Numbered from the stretch's first letter, positions 1 through 10,204 are shown. The stretch: 64,000 nt of DNA from Rossellomorea aquimaris (GCF_020172085.1 NZ_JAIVAT010000008.1:310001-374000), one strand, 5' to 3'. Notes: generated by a model from the letters alone, not told the origin. Made by a program: numbers and translations.

Positions 1-233
1 ACCACATGATAAGATCCTATTCGCAACTTTATGGGAAAACCCCACATCGTCATATCTCCGAATTTAGGATAGAGAAAGCGAAAGTATTACTAAAAGACAC
101 CAGACTTTCCATAACCGACATCACATTTGAAATCGGCTTCCAGAACCCCGCTTCGTTCACGAAGATTTTCAAACAATATATGGGAATTTCTCCGACCCAA
201 TATCGAAAAAAAGTGATTTTGGCAAAGAATTAA
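1..233 (+). CDS. AraC-family transcriptional regulator, C-terminal fragment (cut by window edge)
   Basis: The reading frame is open to the first base, so this is the 3' end of a gene starting outside the window. It encodes the second half of an AraC/XylS DNA-binding domain: a recognition-helix region followed by the family signature around IGFQNPASFTKIFKQYMGIS and a PTQYRK ending. The internal ATG at position 6 is not a credible start because the first helix-turn-helix would be missing. The effector-sensing part cannot be seen, so the regulated pathway is unknown. It ends about 50 bases before the VOC-fold gene on the same strand, which may be co-transcribed. Confidence 0.85.
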   Translation, partial: HMIRSYSQLYGKTPHRHISEFRIEKAKVLLKDTRLSITDITFEIGFQNPASFTKIFKQYMGISPTQYRKKVILAKN

Positions 234-282
234 TTCCTTCCAACCTATATGATTATGGGGAACCGAAGGGAGAGAGAAGTAC

Positions 283-645
283 ATGAAAACCATTCAAGGA
301 ATCAAACAAATCGCTGTACAAGTAAAGGATTTAAGGCGTGCAACCGCTTTTTACCAAGAGAAGCTTGGTCAATCCCTCTTATTTATGACCGATCATATGG
401 CGTTTTTCGATTGTCAGGGGGTAAGGCTCCTTCTTGCCCTGCCTGAGAAAGAAGAATATACACAAAGTTCGGTCATTTATTTCGAAGTGAATGATATCCA
501 TACTAGTTACAGAAAAATGAAAGAAAAAGGAGTACCTTTCGTAGACGAGCCTCATCTCGTTGCCAAGATGGATGACACTGAAACCTGGATGGTGTTTTTT
601 GTTGATACAGAGGGTAATACGCAGGCATTAGTAAGTGAGATGTAA
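283..645 (+). CDS. VOC-superfamily (glyoxalase/bleomycin-resistance fold) protein
   Basis: This 120-residue protein has the two beta-alpha-beta-beta-beta halves of the vicinal oxygen chelate fold: an N-terminal unit (IKQIAVQVKDLRRATAFYQE) and a C-terminal unit (VIYFEVNDIHTSYRKM, then FFVDTEGNTQALVSE). Family members bind a metal with His/Glu/Gln ligands and act on small molecules, for example glyoxalases, dioxygenases and antibiotic-binding proteins. The C-terminal Glu position is filled by Gln in NTQAL, and the first His is Gln in KQIAVQV, so metal binding is uncertain. The substrate cannot be named. A purine-rich GGGAGAG stretch precedes the ATG, and a hairpin terminator follows directly. 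Confidence 0.85.
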   Translation: MKTIQGIKQIAVQVKDLRRATAFYQEKLGQSLLFMTDHMAFFDCQGVRLLLALPEKEEYTQSSVIYFEVNDIHTSYRKMKEKGVPFVDEPHLVAKMDDTETWMVFFVDTEGNTQALVSEM

Positions 646-651
646 AATTAG

Positions 652-695
652 AAAAGGAAGAGGTACCCGTTATATAGACGGCCCCTCTTCCTTTT
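652..695. terminator. Bidirectional hairpin terminator
   Basis: A perfect 12-bp inverted repeat (AAAAGGAAGAGG at 652-663 and its complement at 684-695) lies between the convergent VOC-protein gene and essA. The A/T ends of the stem give a U-run in both directions. Confidence 0.85.
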
Positions 696-698
696 ATC

Positions 699-1175
699 TC
701 ATTCACCCGGTTTTCTTTGAGTCGTTTTATTCCAAATGATAATAACCGTGATCAGAAGTAATACACATATTCCTACAAATACAAAAATCAAAAGAGAAAG
801 GGAAGAAGACTTATTTTCTTCTTCAAATTCCCCTAACCTTGCTGATTCGGATTGATGAAACAATTTCAGCTTTTCAGCTTTTGCTTTTATCGTATTCGTA
901 TCTTTTGCTTCACTGTGAAATATTTCTTCTTTCAAATCATCCAGTCCATTGCTTGAGCGCCCTTCAAATGTAAGGCTTTTCTGTTCATCAGGTATTTGTA
1001 TCTTTTGGTTCGTTGAAGACTGGTCGTGGATGAGGTCACTATTCTTTTTGAATTTTTTTTCTTGATATTCATTTGGTATTAGTTCATTTATGTTTGTTTC
1101 TGCTAATACGTTGGAACCAAACATACCACTCATACTTACGATAGTTATCAAAAGAAAGAGGAACTTACCCCTCAT
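699..1175 (-). CDS. essA: Type VIIb secretion system protein EssA (YueC-like)
   Basis: This 158-residue protein has an N-terminal signal/anchor segment (about residues 4-25), a charged extracytoplasmic linker, and a C-terminal membrane segment (about 125-150) followed by a short basic tail. That layout and the position as last gene of the locus, overlapping esaA by 11 bases, match EssA/YueC, a membrane component of the Firmicutes type VIIb secretion machine. EssA is required for export of WXG100 and LXG substrates in staphylococci. The family is poorly conserved in sequence, so the call rests mainly on topology and synteny. A bidirectional terminator follows at once. Confidence 0.82.
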   Translation of the reverse strand: MRGKFLFLLITIVSMSGMFGSNVLAETNINELIPNEYQEKKFKKNSDLIHDQSSTNQKIQIPDEQKSLTFEGRSSNGLDDLKEEIFHSEAKDTNTIKAKAEKLKLFHQSESARLGEFEEENKSSSLSLLIFVFVGICVLLLITVIIIWNKTTQRKPGE

Positions 1176-4158
1176 GAGCTTCTGTTCCGTTATCTAATGG
1201 TCTACTGGATCTTCTACTCAATAATACTTGTAAAACGACGAGTCCAGCCACCAGCAATCCTAAAATAATGACAGCCTGATTGAATAATGATTCCGTCCCG
1301 TATTGAATCGACATATACACAGTGGACATCGGATCTTTAAAATTAAAATTTGGTGTGGTCAAGGCTAATAGCGGTGTCACAAACAGGGTGATGAGTCCTA
1401 CAGAAACAAACCATCCCAATAATCGATGTGCAACAAATGCCACTCTGACAAGCCCAGATCCAGCTAATAAAAGTAGAACCGTAAAGATCGTCCACTCTAC
1501 TGAACGGGATTCCACCAATGGATAGATTTCTAAACCATATAAGCTGATCACAAATCCAACGATTAGATTTAGAAGGAGGAAGATGACTCCTTGAATCCAA
1601 AGAGGTGCATTTTGGAAGTAATAACTTGTATACCCAATTAACAAGCTGGACAATAAGATAATAAACAGGATAACAACCGGTGGAAGGACACTTGCACTCT
1701 TCTCTTCCGGAACTTCCCCTTTTACGTTTAACGGATTTGTTAAGAAATCATATACATATCCATTTGACTGTCCGTCAACGAAAGCATTCCCAAGAACGCT
1801 GAATACATCATCACGAATCAATTGAGTGGATGCCACATTCGTCGCCCACTTATTGTTCAATGTATCTGCATCACTTTGAACATTGGTTACATTGGATTGT
1901 AGCTCGTCGGTATACGAAACGATGGTATTTTGACTATCGCTCACCGTATCCAGGAAGGAGTGAATGGACCTGATTTCACTGCCTATTTGCTTTTGGTTTC
2001 CAACTAAATCCGGACCGGCCGTTCCCGGTGCGGGAGTGGGAGCCGCCTGCTCCGGCTGCTGAATACGATTAAGCACATTCGTGGCTTCCTGATTGATGGC
2101 ATTTAAGCTCTCAGTAAGCAGTGCTTGTTGTTCATTTAATGTTTGATTATATTCCGCTGCAAACACAGTGTAGGAATCCTGAAGCGTGTTCAGTGCATCC
2201 TCGGTATTTGGTAATCCGGTATTTAATTGATCCCATTCCGTTTGCTCAGCCTGGCTCACCTGCAATATTTCATTTACTTCGTTTTTAAGACTTTCATCTT
2301 GAAGAACGGTGGCTTTTACTCCGTTCTCTGCTAACATGCCATTCAATGTGGCTTCATAACGATCAAGGTATGAATAATACTTCAGAAGGTCCATAAGCTT
2401 ATAATTATTGATACCACGTGCAAAGTAACCTGACAAAGTATTGCGTCTGCTCTCAGATAAGGCCGCTGAATTCAAAATGGCACTTTCCTTATCCTCAATG
2501 GCAGCAACAATATCATTGATGTTATCAGAGAACATCTCCAATTGTTTGGTCAAAGCCTCGTTTGTTTCAATTAAGGTCTTTACCTGATCATTAAGTTCCT
2601 GATTTTCAGCTGTAAGAGATTCAATCTGCTGAGTCAATTCATCAACCTTATCAATCAGGTTCTGATTATCCTCGAGAAGTCTTGAGACTTCTCCCAAGAG
2701 CCTATCAACCTCTGCCTGAAGAGGATTTTCTGATTGATTATTTTTCTCCTGAAGACTGGATCGAACCTGAATAATACGCTCATTGATGGTTTGAATATTG
2801 CCAACAGCTGCAGTGATTGCTTCAGGTGTAGGGTCTGTCAAATTTGCGAGCGTTTCTTTCAATGAATTCAAATCCGAAGATATTAAATCCAGCTTAGTTA
2901 TTTCATCGTCCAGATTAGGTGGCGGAGGGGGGGCACTTGGCTTCCCTTGTTCCGGCTCACCTTCCTGAGAGGAAATAACAACCTGCTGATGGCCTGTATC
3001 TTGTTTTTCTTTTGGAGGCTTCGGAATCTCCGGTTCAGGGGGAGGATTAAAGATCTCCCCATCTCCTTCTGATAATCTATTATTCAATTCGAAGATATCC
3101 CCCTGCAGACTATTAAGGGTTGTTGTGTCCTGTAATTGCTGATAGAAGGTCAATACTCTTTCCTGGAAGGAGTAGAAGTCTTCTACTTGTCTACCCACCT
3201 CGTCGAACCTTTGCTTTTGCAGATCTTTAAGCATTTGCTGGTTGTTCTCCATATCATTATCAATCTGAATCAAACCAGCAGTCATGTTATCACTTTGCTC
3301 TGCGAAAAGTGACTGAGACTTTAAATATCGCGGTTGTTGGTTCTCCGTTGCTTCATTGATCGATTGAACCGACTGAGATTGAATATCCGCTAACAACTGT
3401 TTTTGATTGTCTTGATATTCTCTATATTGATTCACATATTCTACGAAGCTAGAAAGGCTTTGTTCAAAGGATTCCAACGAATTTTGCTGTTCCGGTGTCC
3501 GACTGTCAGCCTGCTGAATCGAATTTTGAAGATTTGTTAGCATCGATGTCTGCTGCTGAATCTGTCCGGCGAGATCTTTTGAACTGGGTTTATAGAATGC
3601 CAGCATCGTTTCTTGGAATGTCTGCTCTTTCTGTAAAATTTCATCGAATTCGGCCCGTATATTTTCCATATCTGCCGAAACATAATTCCAGTAAAGGGAG
3701 GACATTTTGTGATTGACCCTTTTCGTTGCCTTTTCGATCTCCAACTGAACCTTTTCCTTATTTACGGCATTCAGTTGGCTTTGGACTTTATAATTCAGAT
3801 TCGTCTTTTCAGGTCTGTCTTCATCATATGTCATGACTTTGTCAGAGAAATCCGAGGGGATATACACGACCGCGTCATACTTAGAACTCTGCAGACCATT
3901 TTCTCCTGCACTTCTGCCCACGACGGTCCATTCAAAGGACGATTGGTCTTCTAATATGGACGTCACATCCCCACCAAATGTCAGGGGCTCTCCATCTACT
4001 TGAGTCCCGGCATCTTCGTTTACAATCGCAATGGATTGTGTGGCATTTTCTTTTACTTTCAGCGGGTTTTCACCTACTGAACGGAAGAATAGAAGAGGAG
4101 TTGCAAGAATCATCATGACCGCTAATAAAAGTTTGAACAGGCTTACTTTCTCTGTCAT
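1165..4158 (-). CDS. esaA: Type VIIb secretion system protein EsaA (YueB-like, phage-receptor family)
   Basis: This 997-residue membrane protein has one N-terminal transmembrane helix (about residues 8-27), a very long extracellular region rich in Gln/Asn/Glu coiled coil, and five or six C-terminal helices (about 820-985). This is the topology of EsaA/YueB, the surface-exposed T7SSb component that serves as phage SPP1 receptor in B. subtilis. The first 150 residues carry the conserved EsaA/Pip-like segment (SIAIVNEDAGTQVDGEPL). The ectodomain contains a proline-rich hinge (about residues 365-415, with PPPEPEIPKPPKE and PPPPP) and strong heptads around 480-570. It overlaps essC by 4 bases and essA by 11, which supports one operon. 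Confidence 0.95.
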   Translation of the reverse strand: MTEKVSLFKLLLAVMMILATPLLFFRSVGENPLKVKENATQSIAIVNEDAGTQVDGEPLTFGGDVTSILEDQSSFEWTVVGRSAGENGLQSSKYDAVVYIPSDFSDKVMTYDEDRPEKTNLNYKVQSQLNAVNKEKVQLEIEKATKRVNHKMSSLYWNYVSADMENIRAEFDEILQKEQTFQETMLAFYKPSSKDLAGQIQQQTSMLTNLQNSIQQADSRTPEQQNSLESFEQSLSSFVEYVNQYREYQDNQKQLLADIQSQSVQSINEATENQQPRYLKSQSLFAEQSDNMTAGLIQIDNDMENNQQMLKDLQKQRFDEVGRQVEDFYSFQERVLTFYQQLQDTTTLNSLQGDIFELNNRLSEGDGEIFNPPPEPEIPKPPKEKQDTGHQQVVISSQEGEPEQGKPSAPPPPPNLDDEITKLDLISSDLNSLKETLANLTDPTPEAITAAVGNIQTINERIIQVRSSLQEKNNQSENPLQAEVDRLLGEVSRLLEDNQNLIDKVDELTQQIESLTAENQELNDQVKTLIETNEALTKQLEMFSDNINDIVAAIEDKESAILNSAALSESRRNTLSGYFARGINNYKLMDLLKYYSYLDRYEATLNGMLAENGVKATVLQDESLKNEVNEILQVSQAEQTEWDQLNTGLPNTEDALNTLQDSYTVFAAEYNQTLNEQQALLTESLNAINQEATNVLNRIQQPEQAAPTPAPGTAGPDLVGNQKQIGSEIRSIHSFLDTVSDSQNTIVSYTDELQSNVTNVQSDADTLNNKWATNVASTQLIRDDVFSVLGNAFVDGQSNGYVYDFLTNPLNVKGEVPEEKSASVLPPVVILFIILLSSLLIGYTSYYFQNAPLWIQGVIFLLLNLIVGFVISLYGLEIYPLVESRSVEWTIFTVLLLLAGSGLVRVAFVAHRLLGWFVSVGLITLFVTPLLALTTPNFNFKDPMSTVYMSIQYGTESLFNQAVIILGLLVAGLVVLQVLLSRRSSRPLDNGTEAHEG

Positions 4159-7100
4159 GCGTGTACTTTCCTTTCCGTTACCATAAGTGGTATTTGAATT
4201 TTTGTTTCTTTTCCATTTTCAACATAATAACCAAAGCCTGGTTGTATTTCAGGTTCTCTCCGGTCATAGCTAAGGGTGAACAGGGTCTGTTCCGATTTCT
4301 TCATCAAAACAATCGCCTGGCGAATTTGTTTCATTTCAACCGTCAACGTATCATAACCCTTCGTTAACTCACTGTTGTTTCCGGAAACAATGACACAGAA
4401 TCCAAGATGACTATAATTTTTCAAGCACTTAACAATTTTGTCCTGCAGCAGGGGATCAAGGTTTTGCAGGAATCTTGCATACCCATCTACTATCAACATC
4501 ACAGGTGAGAAAGAAGGCAGGGAGCTCCCCTTTTGAATGGACAAGTTATATTGCTCTTCCCTAGAATTGAATAGCTCCTCCACCCTGTTAAGCCACATGG
4601 TAATATGCTCTTTGTTTTCCATATACACGACCTTTTCCTCTCGCATCAAATTAGATAATCCCCTGTCAATGGAATCAAAGATCGCGATATGTTCACTATC
4701 TTGAAGTAACGCTGTATTTGCCAAAACTTTTAAGACATTCGTCTTCCCTTTTTGAGCCTGTCCCAATACGAGGCAGTGCTTTGTCTTTTTGAAATTCACA
4801 TAAACCGGATTTACCGATTCTTCATCCAGACCAATTGGCAGCAGGCCAGCTTTTTGTCCTGAATCTGTATACTGGGTAAAGTTCACCATGGTCAATTCAG
4901 TCGGTAGCATCGGCACCGGCTTAGGTGAAGTCAGTCCTTTATATTTCTCTTTTAGCAACTGAATTTCTTCTTTTAACAGACTTAGCTGTTCGTAATCATC
5001 CTTTCCTTCAGTAGGAAGGAAGATTTGAGAGAAGTAGGCTGTCTCTTTCTTTACGATGGCTCGTCCCGGTATGGCTTCCGGAGAAAAAGGTAATCTACCG
5101 AGCATCGTATATGCCTCTGAGCTGTCCATCAAATAGTGGACAATTTTCGTTTTAAGATTGTTCATCAGCGACTGTCTCACAGAGTTGACACGAGTAGCCG
5201 TAAAATACATATAAACCCCAAGGGACTGACCATCCCTTGCAAACTGGTTGATTTGTGACTCGAGCTCCTGCATTTCTTCTTTGACCAGATCAAAATTATC
5301 AATGGTCACGAAGATAAGCGGAAGTTTTTCTTCACTTACAGTGTTATACATCTTAATGGAACTGACTTCTTGCTTTTGGAATAATTGTTTCCTGCGTGCC
5401 AATTCATCGTCTAAGATTCCAATAAATTTCTCTATCTTCCGTTCCTCGTCAATCAGAAAGTAATCTGCTGTATGAGGTAATTGTTTTAATGGAAGTAACC
5501 CTCCATTTCCAAAGTCAAGAAGGTAATAATGAATATCTTCAGGGGTAAACTGAGTCGCCATCCCCATCATTAAGGTTATAAGCGTTTGGGTTTTACCATA
5601 ACCCGACGATCCAAACACACCGACATTTCCATCATCAATCACTTCATAATGATAAGGGGTTTGACTTTGCTTCTCAGGCTCATCCACCATAGAGAGAAGG
5701 ATTTTATTTGCTTCGGTTTGAACGTGCCCAGTCTTGTACATTCGATTGGCCAAAGGAGGAAGCCATGGGCTTGACAATCGCTTTAAGTCCATTTGATTCT
5801 GTAAGCTTTCGATACAATCGACGACAGCATCTATTTCACTGATCATTTCTTTTTGGCTGCGCGGATTAGCCGATACCTCTGATAATGGAATCAGTCCTAA
5901 ATCGGTCACAATCGCCACTTCATCTTCCGTTTCAAATGCATCTTCTTGATATGGTGCACCACTCCAGGCTGATTGGAACAAATCATACACCTCATTGTTC
6001 CCAACCTGTAAGTAACCCCGACCTGTTACAGTAAGGGAAGCTGCATCTCCATTTTTGAGAATCTCCCGGCTGTCCTCAGTGTTTTGTACTTTTAGCGCAA
6101 CACGGAAACGGGCATTACTCCAAATTTGGTTGTCAATGACCCCACCTGGCTTTTGGGTGGCAAGAATAAGATGGACCCCTAAGCTACGGCCTATGCGTGC
6201 CGCACTGACCAGCTCTTTAATAAATTCCGGTTCTTCACTCTTTAATTCGGCAAACTCATCTGAGATGAGGAATAAATGAGGAAGAGGTTCTTCGGTTTTC
6301 CCTTGTTTATAGAGGCGCGTGTAATCGTTGATGTGATTTACTTCATATCGGTCAAACAATCGCTGCCTACGCTTTAATTCACTCTTTATGGATGCAAGCG
6401 CCCGCGTACTGAAGTTCTTGCTTCCTTCAATATTTGTAATGGTCCCTAATAGATGAGGGATATTCTTGAACGGCTGAGCCATCCCCCCTCCCTTATAATC
6501 AATTAATAAGAATGCCACTTCGTGGGGATGGAAATGAACCGCTAACGATAATATATATGTTTGCAGGAATTCACTCTTTCCTGAACCGGTCGTTCCTGCC
6601 AATAATCCATGAGGACCGTGAGCCTTCTCATGCAAGTTTAGCTCTACAAGATCTTCCTTCCCTTTTAATCCGACCGGGACAGCAAGCGATTTAGCTGATT
6701 CTCTCGTCTGCCAGTTCTCTCTGATTGGAAGTTCATCAACATCCCCTACTTTGAGCATATCCAAGAAGGATACGCTTGTAGGGATAGAGTTTGTCATTCC
6801 GATCTGATGATTGAGCGTTCTGAGGGTTCTTGCATATTTCTCATTTCCTTCATGCTCATACCCATCCATTTGGAAAGGAACCTTTACGGCTTTCTTATCC
6901 TGAATGAGGATATCCCCTTCGTTGTCATTGATATAACGGACAAGGGTGTGGACATTGTCAGCCAAACTTTCTTTCGCCTCTGCTGCAAAGATGACGGACA
7001 TACCTAGATGTCCGTATTCCCCTTCCAAGTATTCCAGGATCACATGGTCCGAAATAAGCTGATGATTCGTGATGATAAAGACAAAATGAGGAGCATGCCT

Positions 7101-8612
7101 CACCTTTTCAGAATCCTCATCTATATCTCTTTCACGGAGGATCTCATAAATAGAGGAAAGAATTTGATCCCTTGTTTTCTCGTTGTAAATAAATCCTTTT
7201 GCAAATGACTGAGGTAATTGAAAATGGGGTAACCATTTCATCCACTCCCAATCCTTATACTCCTCTTCCTGAAAGATGGAAACAAACCTCACATCATGAT
7301 AACTATGAAAGAACGTCAATTGCCCGATCAGCTGATGTATCTCGTTTTTGTACACTGATTCTTTCCCGATCAGACCAATAGCGCCTTTATGAAGATCTGC
7401 AGTGACTGGTAATTGCTCTATTTCTTTATAAGCTTCTTCTAACTTCTGTGACTCTTCCAACAGCTCATCCATTTCACGATTGGACATATCGGAAGAATTC
7501 ACCGAAATACTGTAACTGGCAGGTAACTTCCCCCTGCCTAACCGAAACTGCAGGAAGTCGGGACTTTCGATCGTTCTCTCCCAAAGCCTGTCTGACAGCT
7601 GCTCTGTAAGATATTTCATCCTTTCAAAGGGAGGGAAATGGAATTGTAGTACATTCGCCTGTTTCTCAGCAAGGGACTGAAGCTCTTCTCTTTTATTCTC
7701 CAAGTATTGGGTATAGATACGTTTTCTGCGTTCTTGGGACTTCTTTTTATTGCTTTTATCCTTGAAGAACTGTACGGTCGATGTTACAAGTGTAGTAGTA
7801 AACATAACCATCGAGATGATGATGAATATCCCCCTTGGAATGACAATGGCTACAATCCCCATGACTATCAGCATCATAAGAGGCGGGAGGATAATTAACC
7901 ATAAGCTTCTATTTGTATCACTGGACTCCTGGCTAGGAAAGGAGAGCTGGACCTTTTCATCCGGAAGATCGTAAACCATCCTTGGGGTACGCCGGTAGTT
8001 GGGATATTTCTTTTGCATTTCTGACATTGGACGTACCGTCTCCACTAACTTCGTTTGATAATTTTCCACACTATGTATCTCGATTAAATCCTCTTCCAAT
8101 AGGGTAATGGATAGGAAGGGTGTGAATAATATATCACCCGTTTCAAGCTTATGCTCACCTGCAACGAGATGGCCATTTATATAGGCAGGAGCAGCACTGC
8201 TTGTTTCCACCGTCCACTCATTGTCGGAATTTTTGTACCAAGAATAATCGACAGTGGGCCCTTCGGTAGGATAATAAATTGTTGCTTCTGGATTTAAGGA
8301 AGACACAAGAACCTCCGCTCTATCCCCTATATAGTAGTTCTCTGTCTTTGATTTAAATGAAGTGACGAGGATGTCCAGTTTAGTATCCTTCATTAGAACG
8401 GATTGTTTCTTGCCTGGTTCCAACTCAGTTCTTTCTTGCCCTTCCCGAACCACATGCAAGGCAGATCCTGAATACTCTATTTCTATGGAAGACGGCAAAG
8501 AAAAAATAGTAATTGTATCTTCTATAGACGGTCCCAGGGTAACTTTTATATTTTCATCTTTTACAAGGATTGTTTGATAATACTGGTCGTGAAAAACCCA
8601 TAAGGCATACAT
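4155..8612 (-). CDS. essC: Type VIIb secretion ATPase EssC (YukBA-like)
   Basis: This 1485-residue protein is the motor of the T7SSb machine. Two N-terminal FHA-like domains (about residues 1-190) are followed by two transmembrane helices (about 235-285) and three FtsK/SpoIIIE ATPase domains. The Walker A motifs read GTTGSGKS (about 671), GSSGYGKT (about 1001) and a degenerate GQAQKGKT (about 1281). The first domain also has the Walker B-type LFLISDEFAEL. In this family the C-terminal ATPase domains recognise substrates and vary between strains. A GGGGGT ribosome-binding site precedes the ATG, and the 3' end overlaps esaA by 4 bases. It is full length, as one fused YukBA-type protein. Confidence 0.98.
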   Translation of the reverse strand: MYALWVFHDQYYQTILVKDENIKVTLGPSIEDTITIFSLPSSIEIEYSGSALHVVREGQERTELEPGKKQSVLMKDTKLDILVTSFKSKTENYYIGDRAEVLVSSLNPEATIYYPTEGPTVDYSWYKNSDNEWTVETSSAAPAYINGHLVAGEHKLETGDILFTPFLSITLLEEDLIEIHSVENYQTKLVETVRPMSEMQKKYPNYRRTPRMVYDLPDEKVQLSFPSQESSDTNRSLWLIILPPLMMLIVMGIVAIVIPRGIFIIISMVMFTTTLVTSTVQFFKDKSNKKKSQERRKRIYTQYLENKREELQSLAEKQANVLQFHFPPFERMKYLTEQLSDRLWERTIESPDFLQFRLGRGKLPASYSISVNSSDMSNREMDELLEESQKLEEAYKEIEQLPVTADLHKGAIGLIGKESVYKNEIHQLIGQLTFFHSYHDVRFVSIFQEEEYKDWEWMKWLPHFQLPQSFAKGFIYNEKTRDQILSSIYEILRERDIDEDSEKVRHAPHFVFIITNHQLISDHVILEYLEGEYGHLGMSVIFAAEAKESLADNVHTLVRYINDNEGDILIQDKKAVKVPFQMDGYEHEGNEKYARTLRTLNHQIGMTNSIPTSVSFLDMLKVGDVDELPIRENWQTRESAKSLAVPVGLKGKEDLVELNLHEKAHGPHGLLAGTTGSGKSEFLQTYILSLAVHFHPHEVAFLLIDYKGGGMAQPFKNIPHLLGTITNIEGSKNFSTRALASIKSELKRRQRLFDRYEVNHINDYTRLYKQGKTEEPLPHLFLISDEFAELKSEEPEFIKELVSAARIGRSLGVHLILATQKPGGVIDNQIWSNARFRVALKVQNTEDSREILKNGDAASLTVTGRGYLQVGNNEVYDLFQSAWSGAPYQEDAFETEDEVAIVTDLGLIPLSEVSANPRSQKEMISEIDAVVDCIESLQNQMDLKRLSSPWLPPLANRMYKTGHVQTEANKILLSMVDEPEKQSQTPYHYEVIDDGNVGVFGSSGYGKTQTLITLMMGMATQFTPEDIHYYLLDFGNGGLLPLKQLPHTADYFLIDEERKIEKFIGILDDELARRKQLFQKQEVSSIKMYNTVSEEKLPLIFVTIDNFDLVKEEMQELESQINQFARDGQSLGVYMYFTATRVNSVRQSLMNNLKTKIVHYLMDSSEAYTMLGRLPFSPEAIPGRAIVKKETAYFSQIFLPTEGKDDYEQLSLLKEEIQLLKEKYKGLTSPKPVPMLPTELTMVNFTQYTDSGQKAGLLPIGLDEESVNPVYVNFKKTKHCLVLGQAQKGKTNVLKVLANTALLQDSEHIAIFDSIDRGLSNLMREEKVVYMENKEHITMWLNRVEELFNSREEQYNLSIQKGSSLPSFSPVMLIVDGYARFLQNLDPLLQDKIVKCLKNYSHLGFCVIVSGNNSELTKGYDTLTVEMKQIRQAIVLMKKSEQTLFTLSYDRREPEIQPGFGYYVENGKETKIQIPLMVTERKVHA

Positions 8613-8627
8613 CTCTTCACCCCCTTG

Positions 8628-9932
8628 TTAGTTAGTTTTTTTCTTCTCATCCTGATTAGGTTTCGTTTCCACGGCAGGAGAATTCCCTCCTGTTGGCGAA
8701 GATTGGGTCGTTGCAGGTTCAACTTTCTTCTCGTTCTGCTCTTTCGACTCTTGTACCTGTGTAGCTTCCTCTTCTTCCAACGCCTTCATTTCTTCCTCAT
8801 ATTCTGAAATTTCACTTTCAATCTCATCTAATTCCTGTTGCCTCTCTTCACTATCAAGGCTGCTATCCGCCTTAACCTGTTCGCGATATTTTAATAGTCC
8901 GAATAATATCAGGTCACGATCCTCTAGGAAGCGGGCGTTTTCTAAAGCTTCTTTGGCCTTTCCCCTGCCGATATTAATCCAATACTCGTAATATAACGGG
9001 TCTGACTGAAGAGAAACCGTATTACGCACATTCTCTTTTTGTTCCTCGGTCAATGATTCATTAATAATATAGGAAAGGGCAAGTTGATATTGGGTGACCT
9101 TGGGAATTTCGTCGATTTCATAAGGCTGGAGTTCCGTCACGACGTCACTATATTTTTCGAGCAGGAAACTTTCCTGTGCTGCCACGACCCTGTCCTGCTT
9201 AGGATTAATAAAGAAAAGGGCATAGATGGAATAGAGTAAGGCAGGCACAAGGCATATCGAGACACCGAGGAGAACGTAACGGTTCATTTTCCATTTCTTT
9301 TTACTTACCTTCATGTATAAACTCTCGGATTTTTTCTTTTCTGCGATATGATCATCTAAGACTTCACTTACATGCTGCAGGCTCTCCGCTTCCAGAATAT
9401 CCTTTGTCAATGGAGACAACTTTAACGTTCCATTAAACTTTAAGTATTCCTTGAACGTATGATTGGAGTCTATAATCGCTGCCACCGTAGCTTTCGTTTC
9501 TTTTAATAAGAGCTCCTTGTCTTTTTCGTACGGAGGAAGACTTTCTTTCACACCGTAGTGAATAAAATGAGGAGTCAATCCTTGATCAAAAACAATGTTT
9601 TCAGGACAAATGATAAGATGGAGGCGTGACAAAGTATGATTTTGAATCTGTTGCACCAGTTGGTAAGCAGTCATCAACCTTTCCTTTTCATTGGCGTTTA
9701 ACTGAGAATAAAAAGAGAAGGAAGCAGGTACAGTATGTACAACCCTTAATTCATCATTTTCCATCGTAATGTCTTTTTGAATGAAAGGAGATAGATTCTT
9801 CAACAAGCTTATTTCAGATACTTCATCCAGCTTAATCTTTTCTTTTTGAAAGATCAGAGTGAGGTGATTTTCTTCTCTATGTATAACTGCTTCGAGCCTT
9901 TCTTGTAGGTAAGATCCGCTATTTTGTGACAT
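8628..9932 (-). CDS. essB: Type VIIb secretion system protein EssB (YukC-like pseudokinase)
   Basis: This 434-residue protein has a cytoplasmic pseudokinase-like domain (about 1-210), a single transmembrane helix (about 216-239, VLLGVSICLVPALLYSIYAL) and an extracytoplasmic helical region. It ends in a Glu/Lys/Gln-rich, low-complexity tail (about 370-434). This is the YukC/EssB architecture, a core T7SSb protein that bridges EssC and other membrane parts. The kinase-like fold lacks catalytic motifs, as expected for the family. It lies between esaB and essC with gaps of about 15 bases, so co-transcription is likely. Confidence 0.95.
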   Translation of the reverse strand: MSQNSGSYLQERLEAVIHREENHLTLIFQKEKIKLDEVSEISLLKNLSPFIQKDITMENDELRVVHTVPASFSFYSQLNANEKERLMTAYQLVQQIQNHTLSRLHLIICPENIVFDQGLTPHFIHYGVKESLPPYEKDKELLLKETKATVAAIIDSNHTFKEYLKFNGTLKLSPLTKDILEAESLQHVSEVLDDHIAEKKKSESLYMKVSKKKWKMNRYVLLGVSICLVPALLYSIYALFFINPKQDRVVAAQESFLLEKYSDVVTELQPYEIDEIPKVTQYQLALSYIINESLTEEQKENVRNTVSLQSDPLYYEYWINIGRGKAKEALENARFLEDRDLILFGLLKYREQVKADSSLDSEERQQELDEIESEISEYEEEMKALEEEEATQVQESKEQNEKKVEPATTQSSPTGGNSPAVETKPNQDEKKKTN

Positions 9933-9946
9933 TCCATTGGTCTCCT

Positions 9947-10186
9947 TTATAAAATTTCAATACGATCTCCCGTGTTGATGCCTGCATCAATCAGTCGTAC
10001 ATTTCCAGAAACAACCCTTTCTTTGTTGGCAATCCGGATCCAGTATCCATTTCTGGATTCAACTTCAAGTTTTTGTGACTGCCACACGAGATCAATCAGT
10101 TTTTTAATAGTATGATAATTTGATAGCCTAAGTTCAAAGCGTTTATGGTCATATCGTTTTAAATCAATAGTAATTTCTATGTACAT
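9947..10186 (-). CDS. esaB: Type VIIb secretion accessory protein EsaB (YukD, ubiquitin-like)
   Basis: The start is placed at the ATG at 10186, giving 79 residues, the same length as B. subtilis YukD. A GAGGTG ribosome-binding site lies 9 bases upstream, whereas an upstream GTG at 10198 overlaps that site. The protein starts MYIEITIDLKRYDHKRFELR and ends DAGINTGDRIEIL, the beta-grasp, ubiquitin-like fold of YukD/EsaB. Family members are small cytoplasmic T7SSb proteins; they lack the diglycine used for conjugation, and this one ends in IL. EsaB is associated with secretion control or assembly. It is separated from esxA by a hairpin. Confidence 0.95.
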   Translation of the reverse strand: MYIEITIDLKRYDHKRFELRLSNYHTIKKLIDLVWQSQKLEVESRNGYWIRIANKERVVSGNVRLIDAGINTGDRIEIL

Positions 10187-10204
10187 GTCCGGATTCACCT
10201 CATA

